A stretch of 64,000 nucleotides of DNA from Cokeromyces recurvatus (taxonomy: Eukaryota; Mucoromycota; Mucoromycetes; Mucorales; Mucoraceae), in assembly GCF_025118155.1 (NCBI RefSeq), contig NW_026251439.1:1-64000 (forward strand). The letters run 5' to 3'. Shown here one piece after another: positions 10,438 through 22,453 of this stretch. The translations under genes were made by a program, and so were the position numbers. A model generated the notes under the pieces. That model made no database searches, was not told the origin of the DNA, and saw nothing but the letters and a program-made list of their open reading frames with translations. The first letter of the stretch is position 1, and each line of letters starts with the position of its first letter.

Positions 10438-12191
10438 ATGATGAGATCTTATTCTCAGTTTCCAAAAAAGATAGATACAAGTAGCGCAAATAGCTATCTT
10501 AAATCTTGCTTAATTCTTGAAGGCTACAATGAAAGAGAGGTATAAAAAAAGACAGAGAATAGTGCAAAAGAATAATCGTTAATTCAATTAAAAATTAGGC
10601 ATTACCAACTATGGAAGAAATCGTTGACATGTGTACTGGAAGGCCTCGATTACTAAGAGGTAAAAAAAAAAGGCATTACAACCATAAGGTGAACAGTTAA
10701 TTGAATCCATTTTGCTCATAGTGCGTCATTCGCCATTAGAGATGCTGCATAATCCAAAATTACCTACTCTTGCTGTACATAGCTGGTATCTATACAATGC
10801 TTTGGATTATTTGGAAAATTCCTTATTTGTCCTATTTGAAGACTGGAAGAATGACTATAAGGTAAAGATGAGGGAGGGGGGGAGGAAAGTAAATAATGTA
10901 TCTTATAGACAGAAAAGTGATTTTTATTATTATTGTCTATTTCTTGAAGAGTTCGAAAAATGATACGGATGCTCTCTTCTTTCAATATGTACAAAATATA
11001 CATCAATGCTACAAGGAAGTTGGAATTTTATTTCGTATTCCCATACCACTGTAAGTTTTTTTTTTTTCATGTACTGCATATATCCTTCTTTATTGATAAT
11101 ATTATTAGGTCAAGTGCATTAGCTTCTCCTGAACTAAAACAATCTGTAAAACGATCAAGTTTATCCCTAATTCACAGTATGATACCCGCCACCTTTCATG
11201 AAGCATGTACAGCCTACTTCAAAACACAACTTGGCAAATTCCTTGTAACCCAATACCCCTTCCATCCTCATTATCGTTCACGTAATCCTTTAATTCAAGT
11301 ACAAAAAATCTTGGACGATCAATTAATGGAGTTAGAAAGTGTGAGATGTGTGAGTAATAAGGTAATAGCAGAGGCTTTAGAAAGTCAAACAATAGATGTG
11401 ATGGAAGAAGATTTTGAATCTGAAGAAAAAACAGAAGAGTTTGAAGCAATTTGTCGACAACTGAACCAGCTTGAGTTGATAGAAGATTGGACAGAGATTG
11501 TAAAGGATGTAATTGAACAAAAGTTGCAAAATTTATCTATAAAAGAGGATTGGACGATATCCATAGTGCAAGTTATGCTGAAATGGCTACACATTTTTAT
11601 TTTGCCTTGGATTTCATATATTACATCAAAAGATGAAACAGGTAAATAATAGTAGTAGATTTGATGATACATGGGGTAGGGTTAGTAACCTTTTTTTTTT
11701 TTTCCTTTAGATAAGGATTGGTATAATTTCTTGAGAGAGAAAATCAAAGCAGAGCATATTTTGTATGAGTTAATTTATCGAATCCGTGTCAGGGATATCT
11801 TTGATATTATTAGAGAGTATCCAGCATCGAAGCCTGCTATTGTAGATTTCCATGTAAAGTAAATTTTGATTTGCTTATTTTATTTTTTATTTTTTGACTT
11901 ATAACTTAATTTTAGGTTATTGCTACAAAACGAGGATTATTAGATGATTTAAGAACAGTCTTGATGAACGAGTAACTTACTCTGAAATGACATAGGAAAG
12001 CGTTATTATTTATTTTTACTTTTCATTTCCCTTTTATATATATATATAGAATTCGCGATCGTCTTCTACATTTGGGCGCGTCTTTACAAGATATTTTAAC
12101 CCAATATGAGGCTTGTGTTACATGTCTGTCAATTATTGATCCGACTTGTGAAATTTTGGAACCTACTATCAAACTTATCAAAAACTACCTA

Positions 12192-12239
<48 letters not shown>

Positions 12240-13292
12240 TTTACTACAAAAAGTTTTCAGCCCATTCATTTTTTTTTTTTTTTTTTAGAAAACAACGAAA
12301 CTATCGACTTGATGTATTGCAAGGCATTGTAAATCAAGTACGTGATCGTCTAGATGAAGACCCCACTGATACCTCTCAACTCTATGTCTTTAAGAAATCA
12401 TTCATTAATGATGAGGAAGTACCACATGCTTTAGATGACTTGGACAAAGATAAACCAGGTAAACTTGTATATATATATATTAAATTACAAAGTGTCTCAC
12501 AACTCTTATCATCAAGCTCGCTTGGATCGTCTTTGTATAAAGGTCAAAGACCCAATTGCTATGCTTATAAGTCTTTGTAAATCACTTAAGGATTTTATTG
12601 ATGGCTATAGTAACGTACTTTGTAACTCTTTGATGATTGCGCAATATGATATTGATACTGAGGTTCGTCGACTTGAGTTACTTAAACGGCATTTCCCAGT
12701 AGATTCTTTTCTGAGATGTGATATTATGTTGAAGGATGTGGAGAATAGTCGAAGATTAGATCGTCAATTGCATGAAACTGGCACGTTTGTGTTTCCATTA
12801 CATTCAACAATGATTACGAGTAACTATTGGATAGCACCTAGTGATAGTGAAAATGAGGATGATGATGATAACGACAATGATAAGGTCAATTTAGGCATTT
12901 TTGATGGACTTGAAGACACAATAGAGAGTTATAAGGAAAAGTACAAACATGTGAAAGCGTCAAGAAGGTTAAATTTTATGCCAATAAAAGGCATGGTGAC
13001 TTTAGATTTAGAGTTTGAAAATAGAACGGTCAGAGTGGTGGCGACTCCTGATGCTGCCTTGGTAATAGCTGTATTTGAAACAAAAGGTTAATAGCAGTCT
13101 CTTTTTTTTTTTAAGGAGAAAAAAAAATATTAATTTATAATTTTATATATAGAGCAATTATTTACAAGTGAACAAATAGCAACTAGAGTTGGTATGAAAA
13201 AATCACAAGTAATAAAATGCTTAAAGTTTTGGATAGAGAAAAAAATATTAGAATTGACAGCAAGAGGAGAATATCATCTTATAGAAGATTAG
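10438..13292 (+). CDS. APC2: anaphase-promoting complex subunit 2 (cullin-like)
   Basis: Eleven exons, all with GT-AG introns, join to 719 residues. APC2 is the cullin scaffold of the APC/C ubiquitin ligase that triggers anaphase and mitotic exit. Recognisable blocks are the cullin-homology stretch around RVRDIFDIIREYPASKPAIV, the IRDRLLHLGASLQDILTQYE segment that follows, the ARLDRLCIKVKDPIAMLISL and LDRQLHETGTFVFPLHSTMI regions, and a C-terminal winged helix (QLFTSEQIATRVGMKKSQV through KKILELTARGEYHLIED), which recruits the RING subunit APC11. A short acidic Asp/Asn run sits near residue 540. Two ATG codons are adjacent at 10438-10443. Starting at the downstream in-frame ATG at 10611 would lose the first exon. 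Intron 8 contains a 40-bp poly(A) run plus a poly(T) acceptor. Start choice is the only weak point. Confidence 0.9.
12196..12235. repeat. poly(A) tract inside an APC2 intron
   Basis: Uninterrupted 40-bp A run placed directly after the GT of the donor site, followed about 30 bp later by a T run at the acceptor. It makes this intron nearly low-complexity throughout. Confidence 0.9.
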
Positions 13293-13947
13293 TTTTTTAT
13301 TTATTAAGAATGTAGGAAGGCTTGTCAGTAAATAATGTATAAATACAAAGTACAGTATTTTTTATCGTTAATATCTTAATCTTGGAAATCTTATTACTAG
13401 TATTCAAAATAAAAGAATACACGCATTTATTAGCACTTCTGTTTAAATAGATGAAGGCTAATCTATTTTGCTGTAACTAAAGTGGCTACAATAACTAAAA
13501 GACAGCCGTATCTCTGACTTTATTACAGACTTGGTTGATCCCCATAGTAGATGTATAAAAGAGATATGATTACCTGACTTTGAAGTATGAATTCCATTTA
13601 AACTTTTGTATTTATATTAAAGGGAGGGGAAAACTGTATAAATATATTCTGAAAAAAGAGACACACTCAAGGCATTAAAGCTTTAATATTATTGCATTGT
13701 GATGAGACAATGACAAGAAATAGATGACGGCTTTTTTTTAAAAAAAAAAAAAATAAAAAATAAAAAAAGAATTAACTTTCCATTGACAGGCAGGAGGGTT
13801 CCTATAAATGATCCTAAGCGATCAATCAATTCATATCAAAATTCAATCTCAGAATATATATTTTTTTTTGGAAACCTTTCAACTCTCTCTCTCTCTGCAA
13901 GGGGTCCTACAGCTTTATTTATTTTATTTTTTATTTTTACCCTTAAA
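13293..13947. other. intergenic, nothing recognised
   Basis: About 650 bp between the convergent 3' end of APC2 and the small mitochondrial ribosomal gene. AT-rich, with A runs around 13740-13760 and a CT-dinucleotide stretch close to the next ATG. No coding frame or RNA gene is visible. Confidence 0.4.
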
Positions 13948-14288
13948 ATGCTATTTCAACAATTCTTTCAGACAGTCTCCACACGTCTTACTTCCACATT
14001 TCAAACCATAGCCACTAATCAAAAGTCTAGCATTTTATCTGCTAGGTAACTTTTAACTAGTCAATGTGTTTTTTTTTTTTTTTAAAAAAAAAGTTAAATT
14101 TCTTTTATAGTTTAGGGGCATTTCGTAATAATGGACAGATGCGATTTGTAACTTATGGTAATACATATCAACCTTCTCAGTTAGTACGTAAGCGTAGACA
14201 TGGATTTCTATCTCGATTAGCAACTAAAAATGGACGTCGTGTTCTTAACAGACGACGCATGAAGGGACGAAAAAACTTATCTCATTAA
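13948..14288 (+). CDS. mitochondrial large-subunit ribosomal protein bL34m
   Basis: Two exons (13948-14045 and 14111-14288) give 91 residues. The C-terminal 45 residues are a clear bL34: [19 protein letters not shown], then [20 protein letters not shown], extremely Arg/Lys-rich as needed to thread through 23S-type rRNA. The N-terminal 35 residues lack acidic residues and are rich in Ser, Thr, Gln and Phe, fitting a mitochondrial targeting presequence, and the intron falls at the boundary with the mature domain. bL34 is a bacterial-type protein, so in a eukaryotic nucleus it marks the mitoribosome. It is convergent with the DusA-like gene, with stop codons only about 55 bp apart. Confidence 0.93.
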
Positions 14289-14341
14289 TATGTATATACA
14301 TATAAAAAAAGAATCTAATGTAATATATTATTTATTTATAT

Positions 14342-15552
14342 CTATGTTTTCAATGAGGGGGAGAGGTTGTGTGTGTGCTGTTGTTGTTGTTGTTGTTGTT
14401 TTTTAATTGTATCAAATGCATCAGTTACAATGGCAAAAAATAATTGAGGAGATGTATCCGATTTTAATCTTTGTTGTATAAGCCGACGAAAATCACGACC
14501 TTGTTTACCTGTAAAAAGTGACATGAGTGGTTTAATCATAAGAGTGGCTGGGGGTAATCCATAACTCTCATCAGGTTTACGGGAATAAAGTCGATCTGCA
14601 TAATCTAAATATTCATTTATAATCTCCTCTATAGATTTAGCTTGTTGCTGATATATTTTTTGATCTATTTCTTGGAGAAATAAAGGCTGATTCATAACTA
14701 TGTATATATAAAAATATTAAATATGTGAGCAAGTCGATTAGAATAGTGCTTGAATATCTATATATTACTCTTTCTTCCGATCATGCATCCATCCACTTTC
14801 ATCAACATGGACTCAATCTGATCTACTGTTGTTAATCCCCCATTAATAGAAATGGGTAGGTTTGACATTTGTTTCTTAAGTTCATATACCCTCTCATAGT
14901 TCAATGGAGGAATGCTTCGATTTTGTTTCGGTGAAAGCCCCTTTAAAATACATTTTCTTGCATGAACTATAAGATGCGGTAATGCCTTGGCACTCATTAA
15001 AGTATTTACATAATTATGCAAAAACTCTGAGTTATCGCAATCGTCTACACCAATGCGACACTTAACCGAGACAGGTACAGTGACACCTGCACGTTCGATT
15101 GCTAATAGTATTTCAGCTACTCGCTGAGGTTCCTTCATGAGAACAGCACCAAATTGACCATGTTGGACATTGAGACTAGGACAACCATTATTTATGTTTA
15201 TGTGTGAGTAACCATGATCTTGTAAGGTACGAGCTGCTTGAGCCATTGCTATAGGCTCGCAACCACCAAGTTGAACTACCACATTCGATCGTGGTGCCCC
15301 GACAAATCGTTCTAGATGGCTGCTATGATGAAGGATAGCTTGACAGTGATGCATTTCTGTATAATAAGTAAACCGCTCTTGACCGCTAATGATGTGCAAT
15401 AATTCTAGAAATTGCTAATGAACTGAGGTTAGAAAACATATGTAGTATTAGATATCAGCCTAAATTACTGGTGTCGTTATGTCCACCATAGGCGCGACAC
15501 TGATGGGTCTCGATAGTCGAGAGCGGTATGCTATTTTTTGAAAAAATGACAT
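14342..15552 (-). CDS. tRNA-dihydrouridine synthase, DusA-type
   Basis: Three exons. The first begins at ATG 15552 and encodes MSFFQKIAYRSRLSRPISVA followed by the FMN-binding PMVDITTP. The next carries the core, and the last starts with IMNQPLFLQEIDQKIY. The enzyme reduces uridine in the tRNA D-loop with FMN and NADPH. Visible landmarks are YYTEMHH, the catalytic-cysteine loop ININNGCPS, GQFGAVLMKEP, SVKCRIGVDD, the diagnostic LIVHARKCILKGLSPKQNR, then IPPLNYERVYELKK, and INGGLTT near the phosphate site. HARK-LKGLSPK-NR is characteristic of the DusA subfamily rather than the Dus1-4 enzymes usual in yeast. The C-terminal tail ends in a short poly-Gln run. It is divergent from PMT2, with only 187 bp between start codons. 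Confidence 0.9.
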
Positions 15553-15739
15553 TAAATGACAAAAAAAAAAAAAAACAAGGGGTAAAAAAATTTTTTTTTT
15601 AGTACAGCTTTATTTATTATGCATTAAATCGATTTAATTAAAAAAGAATAATAAGTTTACATTATCCATTGTTTAAAAAAAAAAGAAAAAGAAAGAGAGA
15701 GAGAGAAAAAAGAATCTTTTCTCTCATTCTAAATTATAA
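15553..15739. promoter_or_regulatory. short bidirectional promoter between DusA-like gene and PMT2
   Basis: Only 187 bp separate the two divergent start codons, so both promoters must share this space. It contains poly(A) and poly(T) runs (15561-15575, 15591-15600) of the sort that exclude nucleosomes, and a GA-rich stretch just before the PMT2 ATG. No specific motif is claimed. Confidence 0.5.
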
Positions 15740-18267
15740 ATGGATACACTTAAAAGAAGACATTTATATCATTCAGAAGATCATAAGCAATATCATGATT
15801 CTTTTGAAACAATTCATTTGGAAGACGATAAAAAGACAAGCAAGACATCCAAAGCACAAAAGAGGGTAAGTAAATCATATAGTTTATATCCCTAAAATTA
15901 ATGAAACTGATATAGGCACTATCATTTATTATTCAATATCGAAATTGGATTGCGTTCATTTTATTAACCATCTTATCTTTTTGGACTCGTTTTCGACTTA
16001 TTGATCGATCCAAAACAGTTATTTGGGATGAGGCAAGTTAAAGATCTTTTATTTTATTTCATTTTACTTATTTATTTATTTATTTTTTAGGCACATTTTG
16101 GCAAATTTGGGTCATTCTATTTGCGACATGAATTCTATTTTGATGTCCATCCACCTTTAGGTAAAATGCTAGTGGGGGCTTCAGGCTGGTTGGCAAACTA
16201 CAATGGTTCATTTAGTTTTGAGTCTGGTAAAGCCTATCCTGATGATTTGGATATTGCAACTATGCGTCGTTTAAATGCCTTTTGGGGAGTCTTTTTGGTC
16301 CCATTAGCATTTGGAACAGCTCATCAGCTGCAATTATCATTTAGTAGTTGTCTGTTGGCTAGTACGATGGTTTTGTTGGATAATGCACTTTTGACAATTA
16401 GTCGATTTGTTTTATTAGATTCTATGTTGTTATTCTTCACTAGTATGACTTTCTTTTGTCTAGCAGGATTCAGGGCACATAGGAATGCGTAAATATATAT
16501 ATATATATTGTGTAAAAAAATTCAAGCGTTCACTTTTTTGTATATTTGTAGATCATTTTCTAGACAGTGGTGGACTTGGTTATTAGGACTTGGTATTTCC
16601 CTAGGGTGTGTACTAAGGTAAAAGAGCGTTATGAATTTATAAAGACAAATATATATATATGCATATATACATAGTAATCCCTTTTTATAGTGTAAAATGG
16701 GTTGGCCTATTTGCTGTAGCTTTAGCAGGCACCTATACTATTGAGGACCTTTGGGATATGTTAGGTGATCTGAAAATGCCTAAAAAAACATATTTAAATC
16801 ACTGGTTATCTCGTATCCTCTGTCTCATCTTGATCCCTTTACTCATTTATGTTGCAAGTTTTGCTGTTCACTTTTATATCTTGAGCAATAGTGGACCAGG
16901 TGACGCCGTCATGAGTTCACTCTTCCAAGCTAATCTTAATGGAAGTACCATCAAAGATAACCCATTCGAAATTGCTTTTGGTTCCAACGTCACTCTTAAA
17001 AATTATGGATATGGGGGTGGCTTACTTCATTCTCACCCACACTTTTATCCAGAAGGATCAAGACAGCAGCAGATTACAGCTTATTCCTTTAAAGATCTTA
17101 ATAATCTTTGGCAATTGCGATATCCACATAACGATGCTACTAATAATAATAATGATACTGCTACTGTCCAATTCATAAAGGATGGAGATATTGTACGACT
17201 TTTTCATTTAAATACCGGACATAATTTACACAGTCATCCTATTCCTGCCCCTATTTCCATAAAGCACTGGGAGGTCAGTGCATACGGTAATGAATCAAGT
17301 GGTGACTTTCAAGACCATTGGCAGCTAGAGGTAGTCCAGAATGTTCAGCAAGATAAGCAGGTTGGTTCCCTCATGACTCGATTCCGATTACGCCATGTTT
17401 ACCTTCATTGTTATCTCGCCACTCACACTAGCCACTTGCCATCCTGGGGCTTTAAACAACAAGAGGTCTATTGTGATCGTAGAGGTTCTCGACAAGATCA
17501 TCGTACATGGTGGAACGTTGAAGAGCATCGACATGAACAATTATCACCTGCCCCTAAATATACTTTCAAATCTAATTATTTAGAAGACATTTGGCGTCTC
17601 AATGTTGCAATGTGGAATGCAAATAATGCGTTGATACCTGACCCTGATAAGAACGATATGCTGACATCAAGTCCCCTTGAGTGGCCTACCGTCTTGACTG
17701 GTCTACGTATGTGTAACTGGGATAAAAATACAGTTAAATACTATTTGATAGGGAACCCAACAGTGTGGTGGATATCGTCAATGGCTATTATTGGATTTGT
17801 TGCAAGTCTGGCTATCTACAAGGTTCGCAAACAAAGACACATTATTTTAAATGTTACGCCAGGTAAGGAAAAGAAGAAGAAGAAGAAGAAGAAAAAATGA
17901 AGCATTATTTTGATTTTTTTTTTTTTTTTTCTTTCAATAAAAAGGACGGCTACTAAAGTTTTGGTCTGTTGGAAAACTCTTCTTTTTGGGCTGGTTCTTT
18001 CATTATGTACCGTTCTTTATGATGGGACGAGTAACATATCTTCATCATTATTTCCCTGCTCTTTACTTTAGTATCTTTATGGTGCCTTTCTTGATTGAAC
18101 ATTTTTGTGGAAAGTCTCGATTTATTGTATTTACAGTAGTGATGCTGATGGTGGTAATGAATTTTATTTATTTCGCACCTCTTTCATTTGGCATGGAAGG
18201 TGATATTCAACAATATACAGGTCGATGGTGGATTAAACGATGGAATTTGATTGAAAATTTGAATTAA
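15740..18267 (+). CDS. PMT2: protein O-mannosyltransferase, PMT2 family
   Basis: Six exons sum to 733 residues. The enzyme transfers mannose from dolichol-phosphate-mannose to Ser/Thr of secretory proteins in the ER membrane. The first lumenal loop reads [20 protein letters not shown] and VHPPLGKML, which includes the acidic DE pair needed for catalysis, followed by LANYNGSFSFESGKAYP as in PMT2 members. Many membrane helices flank a central MIR domain (GGGLLHSHPHFYPEGS, QQQITAYSFKDLNNLW, KHWEVSAYGN). The end has the HHYFPALYF helix typical of PMTs. PMT2 proteins normally act as heterodimers with PMT1. The second intron (16033-16090) uses a GC donor, GAG|GCAAGT, which is needed to keep the conserved DEAHFGKFG block intact. 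Exon 5 ends in a Lys-rich read-through if the intron is missed. Confidence 0.93.
16033..16090 (+). other. GC-AG intron in PMT2
   Basis: The donor is GCAAGT, matching the standard GTAAGT consensus at every position except the second. Splicing from here to the TTTTAG acceptor at 16090 restores DEAHFGKFG. No GT donor nearby gives the conserved reading. Confidence 0.85.
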
Positions 18268-18413
18268 TTATAATAAACATGATATCATGTCATTAATAGC
18301 CTACATAGCCAAATTTCCTTTTTTTTTTTTTTTTTTAGTGACTTTAAATTAGTACGTTAATGTTTTTTGCATAAAAAAAAAATTGTTTTGTTTTGTTTTG
18401 TTTCAAAGAAATC

Positions 18414-20883
18414 ATGATCATTCGCGGTCTATGGGGTAACTTGTATCAAACCAAACATTGTCATGTTTTTAATTTTTATTTGATTATATATTAGGTTTAC
18501 AAATTAAGTCTAATGAAGAATTGAAGTTTAAAGTCCCAGCTTCATTGAAAATTACAATGGTATTTTGTGATCTATGAATCATTTTTCAGCAGACATTAAT
18601 TCCTTTGTTAGGCATCAATTTATCAGTTTAATGGGTTAGGACGTACATCACTCTATATTCGGTTGCAGGGTACAGACCTGATGCTTTGTTCTTTAATTCC
18701 AGAAAAGGTAATATATATATATATAAAAAAAGAAGAGAGAAAGAGAAAGAGATGAAGTTGATTGTTTTTTGTTTTTTGTTTTTTTAGATTGAACAGCAAG
18801 TGATTGACATTACATGTTTACGTGGAGAAACTATATTATTTAGATCAGAAGGGCCAAAGTAAGCATAGAATGTATAAATTAAACAGCTTGTATAACTTTT
18901 GAATAGTGGCATTCATTTGTTAGGAAATTATATTTCACAAAACGGTATTGATGATAGTGAAGAAGAATCTGAAACAATCCAGTAAGAAACATAAATACAT
19001 GTATATGTATAAATACTCATGTTAAATATAAATTTAATGCGAGTTTAGAACAATAAGCAAAGTAGAATCATCTGAAAATGATCATGAGTCTCAAATGGAG
19101 GAGTAAGTTTAATAGACATGTTTTGGATTAGTTAGTTAATTAATTAACTAATTATTATTTCCTTGCTTGCTTGCTTAAATAGTATATATACATCAGAATT
19201 TGAACAAGAAAGATGGGCTTCATCTGATGAGGATGATTTTGATGATGTAATAAATCCATTTTTATATCTTCCTGAAACATCTTTGACTACTAATGTTCCA
19301 AAAGATGTGTTCAAGTTGATCACTAAACAAGATGAAAAAACTAAAGATCTTTCTTTAATGACAAGTATCCAGCCAGTTATTGATAAAATAAAACAAATAG
19401 ATCATAAAAGACAATCTATAATTGAATACAATAATATGAAGGATAAAGAACAAGAATCTGATGCAGAAAGCCCATCCAATAAGACAGAAGAAGATACCAT
19501 ACGTCGTCCAGTTACACGTAGATATTCAAGAGATAAATATAACAGGAAATATGCTCAAATCATTGAAGAGTCACAACAACAAACGGACAGGGATAAACAA
19601 AAAGAGACTAATTCAGATGCTAAAGGAAATAAATCAAAAGACTCAAAAACCACCAAGATTACAAAACATGATAAATCCAAGCAGTTAAAGGATATTGAAG
19701 CAGCTTTAAATTCTCGTATTCTCGAGAATTCAATAAAAGAACAACAGTCTGAGCATCAAGAGATGACATCAAATAAGAAAATAACGAATGACTTGGAAAG
19801 TAAAAAGAAGGATACAACTAAAAAGAAAAAGACAAATAGGTCTAGTAACAAAGAACGACAAAGGTCTGTTTCAGCAGAAGTTGAAAGAACAAAGATAGAA
19901 GATAATAAAAGAAAAGATAACAATTTAAAAAGGAAAGCTAAAAATATACCTGTCAATAGTAGTCATAAGAAGCTTACTCAGCTTTCTGAGCAACAACAAG
20001 CAATGGAAGGTGTATCCGAAAAAAAGGAACAACTCAATAGTACAGAAACTGACGATTTAGAAAAGAAAAAGTTACCTGCTACTAATACAATATTACTCGA
20101 CAATAATGAAGAAACAAGTTCAACATCTAGTGTTAAACAAAAGGAAACACAATCTACTGTTGTTTTAATAGAACGATTCAATGTACCATCACAGGAACCA
20201 AAGGATAAGAAGAAAGGTAATAAATACACATATTCTTTCATTCGAGTCAATATCTTATATTCTTAATAGAAGATCAACATCATAATTCCATAAAGCCAAG
20301 TGATTCAAAAAGGAAAAAGAAAATAAAGAAACAAATAAACAAAGTTCAAGAACCAAACTCTGCTGCTACATCTCAGAAGCCTATAAAGACTACTCTAACA
20401 CCATCATCAACGTTAGGACAGGAAGAAGAAGTTAATCTGTTAATTGAAAGAGGAAAAATAGGCGGTAACCATTCGAAAAAGAAAAAGAAGAACAAGATAA
20501 GAAATATACATAAGCCTTCAGAAAATACGATTCATAGCGAGATTCCCCTGGTTGATTTGCTAGGATATAAAAGAAAAGAAAGAGAAAACGAAAATAGTAC
20601 AAGCAAAGGAAAGAAAGTAATGAAGATATCAAATGAAGAGAAGAAGAGACTGGAAAGAAGAGTCGAAACAGATCATCTTAAAAATACATCTTCCCTTCCT
20701 AATAAACCAGAAGATTCCTCAACTCAACTTAATAAAAAGAAGGGGAAGCAAGAAGATAAAGCGAGTCTATTACAACTGAATACAACCAATGATAAAAAAG
20801 ATGGAATATTAAAAGCGTCGAAAAGATATCCAACACGCCGCACTGTTGCAGAAGGAAAGGAAAAGCTTTCTATGTTATGTTAG
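18414..20883 (+). CDS. nucleoplasmin-like (NPL) domain protein, probable histone chaperone
   Basis: Eight exons with short introns give 676 residues. Residues 1-105 match the nucleoplasmin-like fold found at the N-terminus of fungal and insect FKBP histone chaperones (Fpr3/Fpr4, FKBP39/46): start MIIRGLWGLQIKS, then FNGLGRTSLYIRL, LCSLIPEKIEQQVIDITCLR and GIHLLGNYI. An acidic tract follows (DDSEEESE and SSDEDDFDDV), typical for histone or basic-protein binding. The remaining two thirds is low-complexity, Lys/Glu/Ser-rich, with many KKKKK-type basic clusters that could be nuclear or nucleolar signals. In Fpr3/4 a C-terminal FKBP prolyl isomerase would be expected, but none is visible before the stop at 20883. 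It is therefore either an NPL-only paralogue or an FKBP that has lost its enzyme domain. Function is inferred from the domain only. Confidence 0.8.
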
Positions 20884-21049
20884 TTAATGCAACTAACTAC
20901 TGGCTTTCTATCCCAGATCAATAAATAAATGAATATTATCGCGGTTTAAATTTTGTTGTCTGTTCTAGGTTTTTTTTTTTTTTAACGTGAAGCTAAAAAA
21001 AATGGGTTCATAGTCTGTAAACTTTCCTTTTACGTGCTAATCTTTAAGA

Positions 21050-21996
21050 ATGGTAACGTACTCTCCCTCTATAGAAATGAATATCAAATGCCCTGACATA
21101 TAGAATAACGGATGGAATATAAATAAATTGGACGGATGGATGGATATAATGGATAATAGAAGCAATTTTTATTTTTGCTACGTTAATGTCAAATGTCAAT
21201 TTCAATTCTCAGAAAACAAAAATAAAAAAATAAATATAAATTAGTAAGAAGAACGATTCATAATAACAATCATAGTATCTATACACAACAAACAAACAAA
21301 AAAAAAACTGTCGCATCACTTGGAGTATATAAATTTGGAGAAATGTATTTAATTTACAATCAAAAATGTCAACATATATTATGTGGGGCGAAAAAAAAAT
21401 AACTCTTTTCTGAAAAGGAAGAACGATTGCGCCAATCTATTTTTATAGTCAAATTAGTTCCACCTGTTTGACCTTTTGTTATTTTTATTTTTTTCTTACA
21501 ATACCGTATATGAATGATCTACGTTAACAATGAAAATACCGTTATTATATTATTGTCTAGCAAGGCGTTTGATATTTATTTTTTTGGACAATTTGATAAT
21601 TCTGTATACTAATCTTTTTACTTTATTTTTTTTAATTTTTTTAATTTTTTTAAAAAAAAAATAGACTAAGGGTACCAGTTCGTTCGGTAAGCGTCACACC
21701 AAGACTCATACTTTATGTCGTCGTTGCGGTAACCGCTCTTTCCACAAGCAAAAGAAGACATGTGCTCAATGTGGTTATCCTGCTGCTAAGACCAGATCTT
21801 GTAAGTTTTGAATGATTATAATGATATGCTGCATACTTATGTTTGCCTATTAGATAACTGGTCCGAAAAGGGTAAGCGTAGAAAGACCACCGGTACTGGC
21901 CGTATGAGATATTTGAAGTTGGTTCAACGTCGTTTCAAGAACGGTTTCCGTGAAGGTACTCAAGCCAAGAAACAAGCTGTTGCTGCTTCTGCTTAA
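21050..21996 (+). CDS. RPL37: cytosolic 60S ribosomal protein eL37
   Basis: Exons 21665-21800 and 21854-21996 encode [20 protein letters not shown] through a zinc ribbon (CRRC, then CAQC) to a basic C-terminus, which is full-length eL37. The initiator Met is missing from these exons. An ATG followed directly by GTAACG at 21050 gives a first coding exon of just three bases and a 612-bp intron, the total being 93 residues in frame. Ribosomal genes in fungi often have such an intron right after ATG, but another upstream ATG cannot be excluded. Codon use (GGT, CGT, AAG, ACC) is far less AT-driven than in neighbours, as expected for high expression. The protein binds 5.8S/25S rRNA near the exit tunnel. 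Confidence 0.88.
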
Positions 21997-22200
21997 AACA
22001 AAAATAAATAAATACACAAACAAATCACACATATTTTCAACATTAAAAAAAAAGAGTTACTTTTTTCTTTTATAAAGACAAAATAGTGTTATAATTTTCT
22101 TTTTTTTTATTATGGGAAGTTGTTTACAGAGATGTATGCAGACAATAATAATTTAAAGTAATAATTATGTGATATATTTTCAAAAGATACGTTTTTTTTT

Positions 22201-22403
22201 TTACAAGATACCAGAGTCTTTTAAATGATTTTGAATTAGGGTATCTTTAATAGCATTAAATACATGAGTAATCTATTGTAAACATAAATTAGTGTTTGTT
22301 CATTCATTCTTGATGTTAACATTTATATAAATATTTACATTAGAAGTATCAGTAGCTTGGGTTAAACTAGAATATAAAATATATCATTAGCAAGTAAAAA
22401 AGG

Positions 22404-22453
<50 letters not shown>

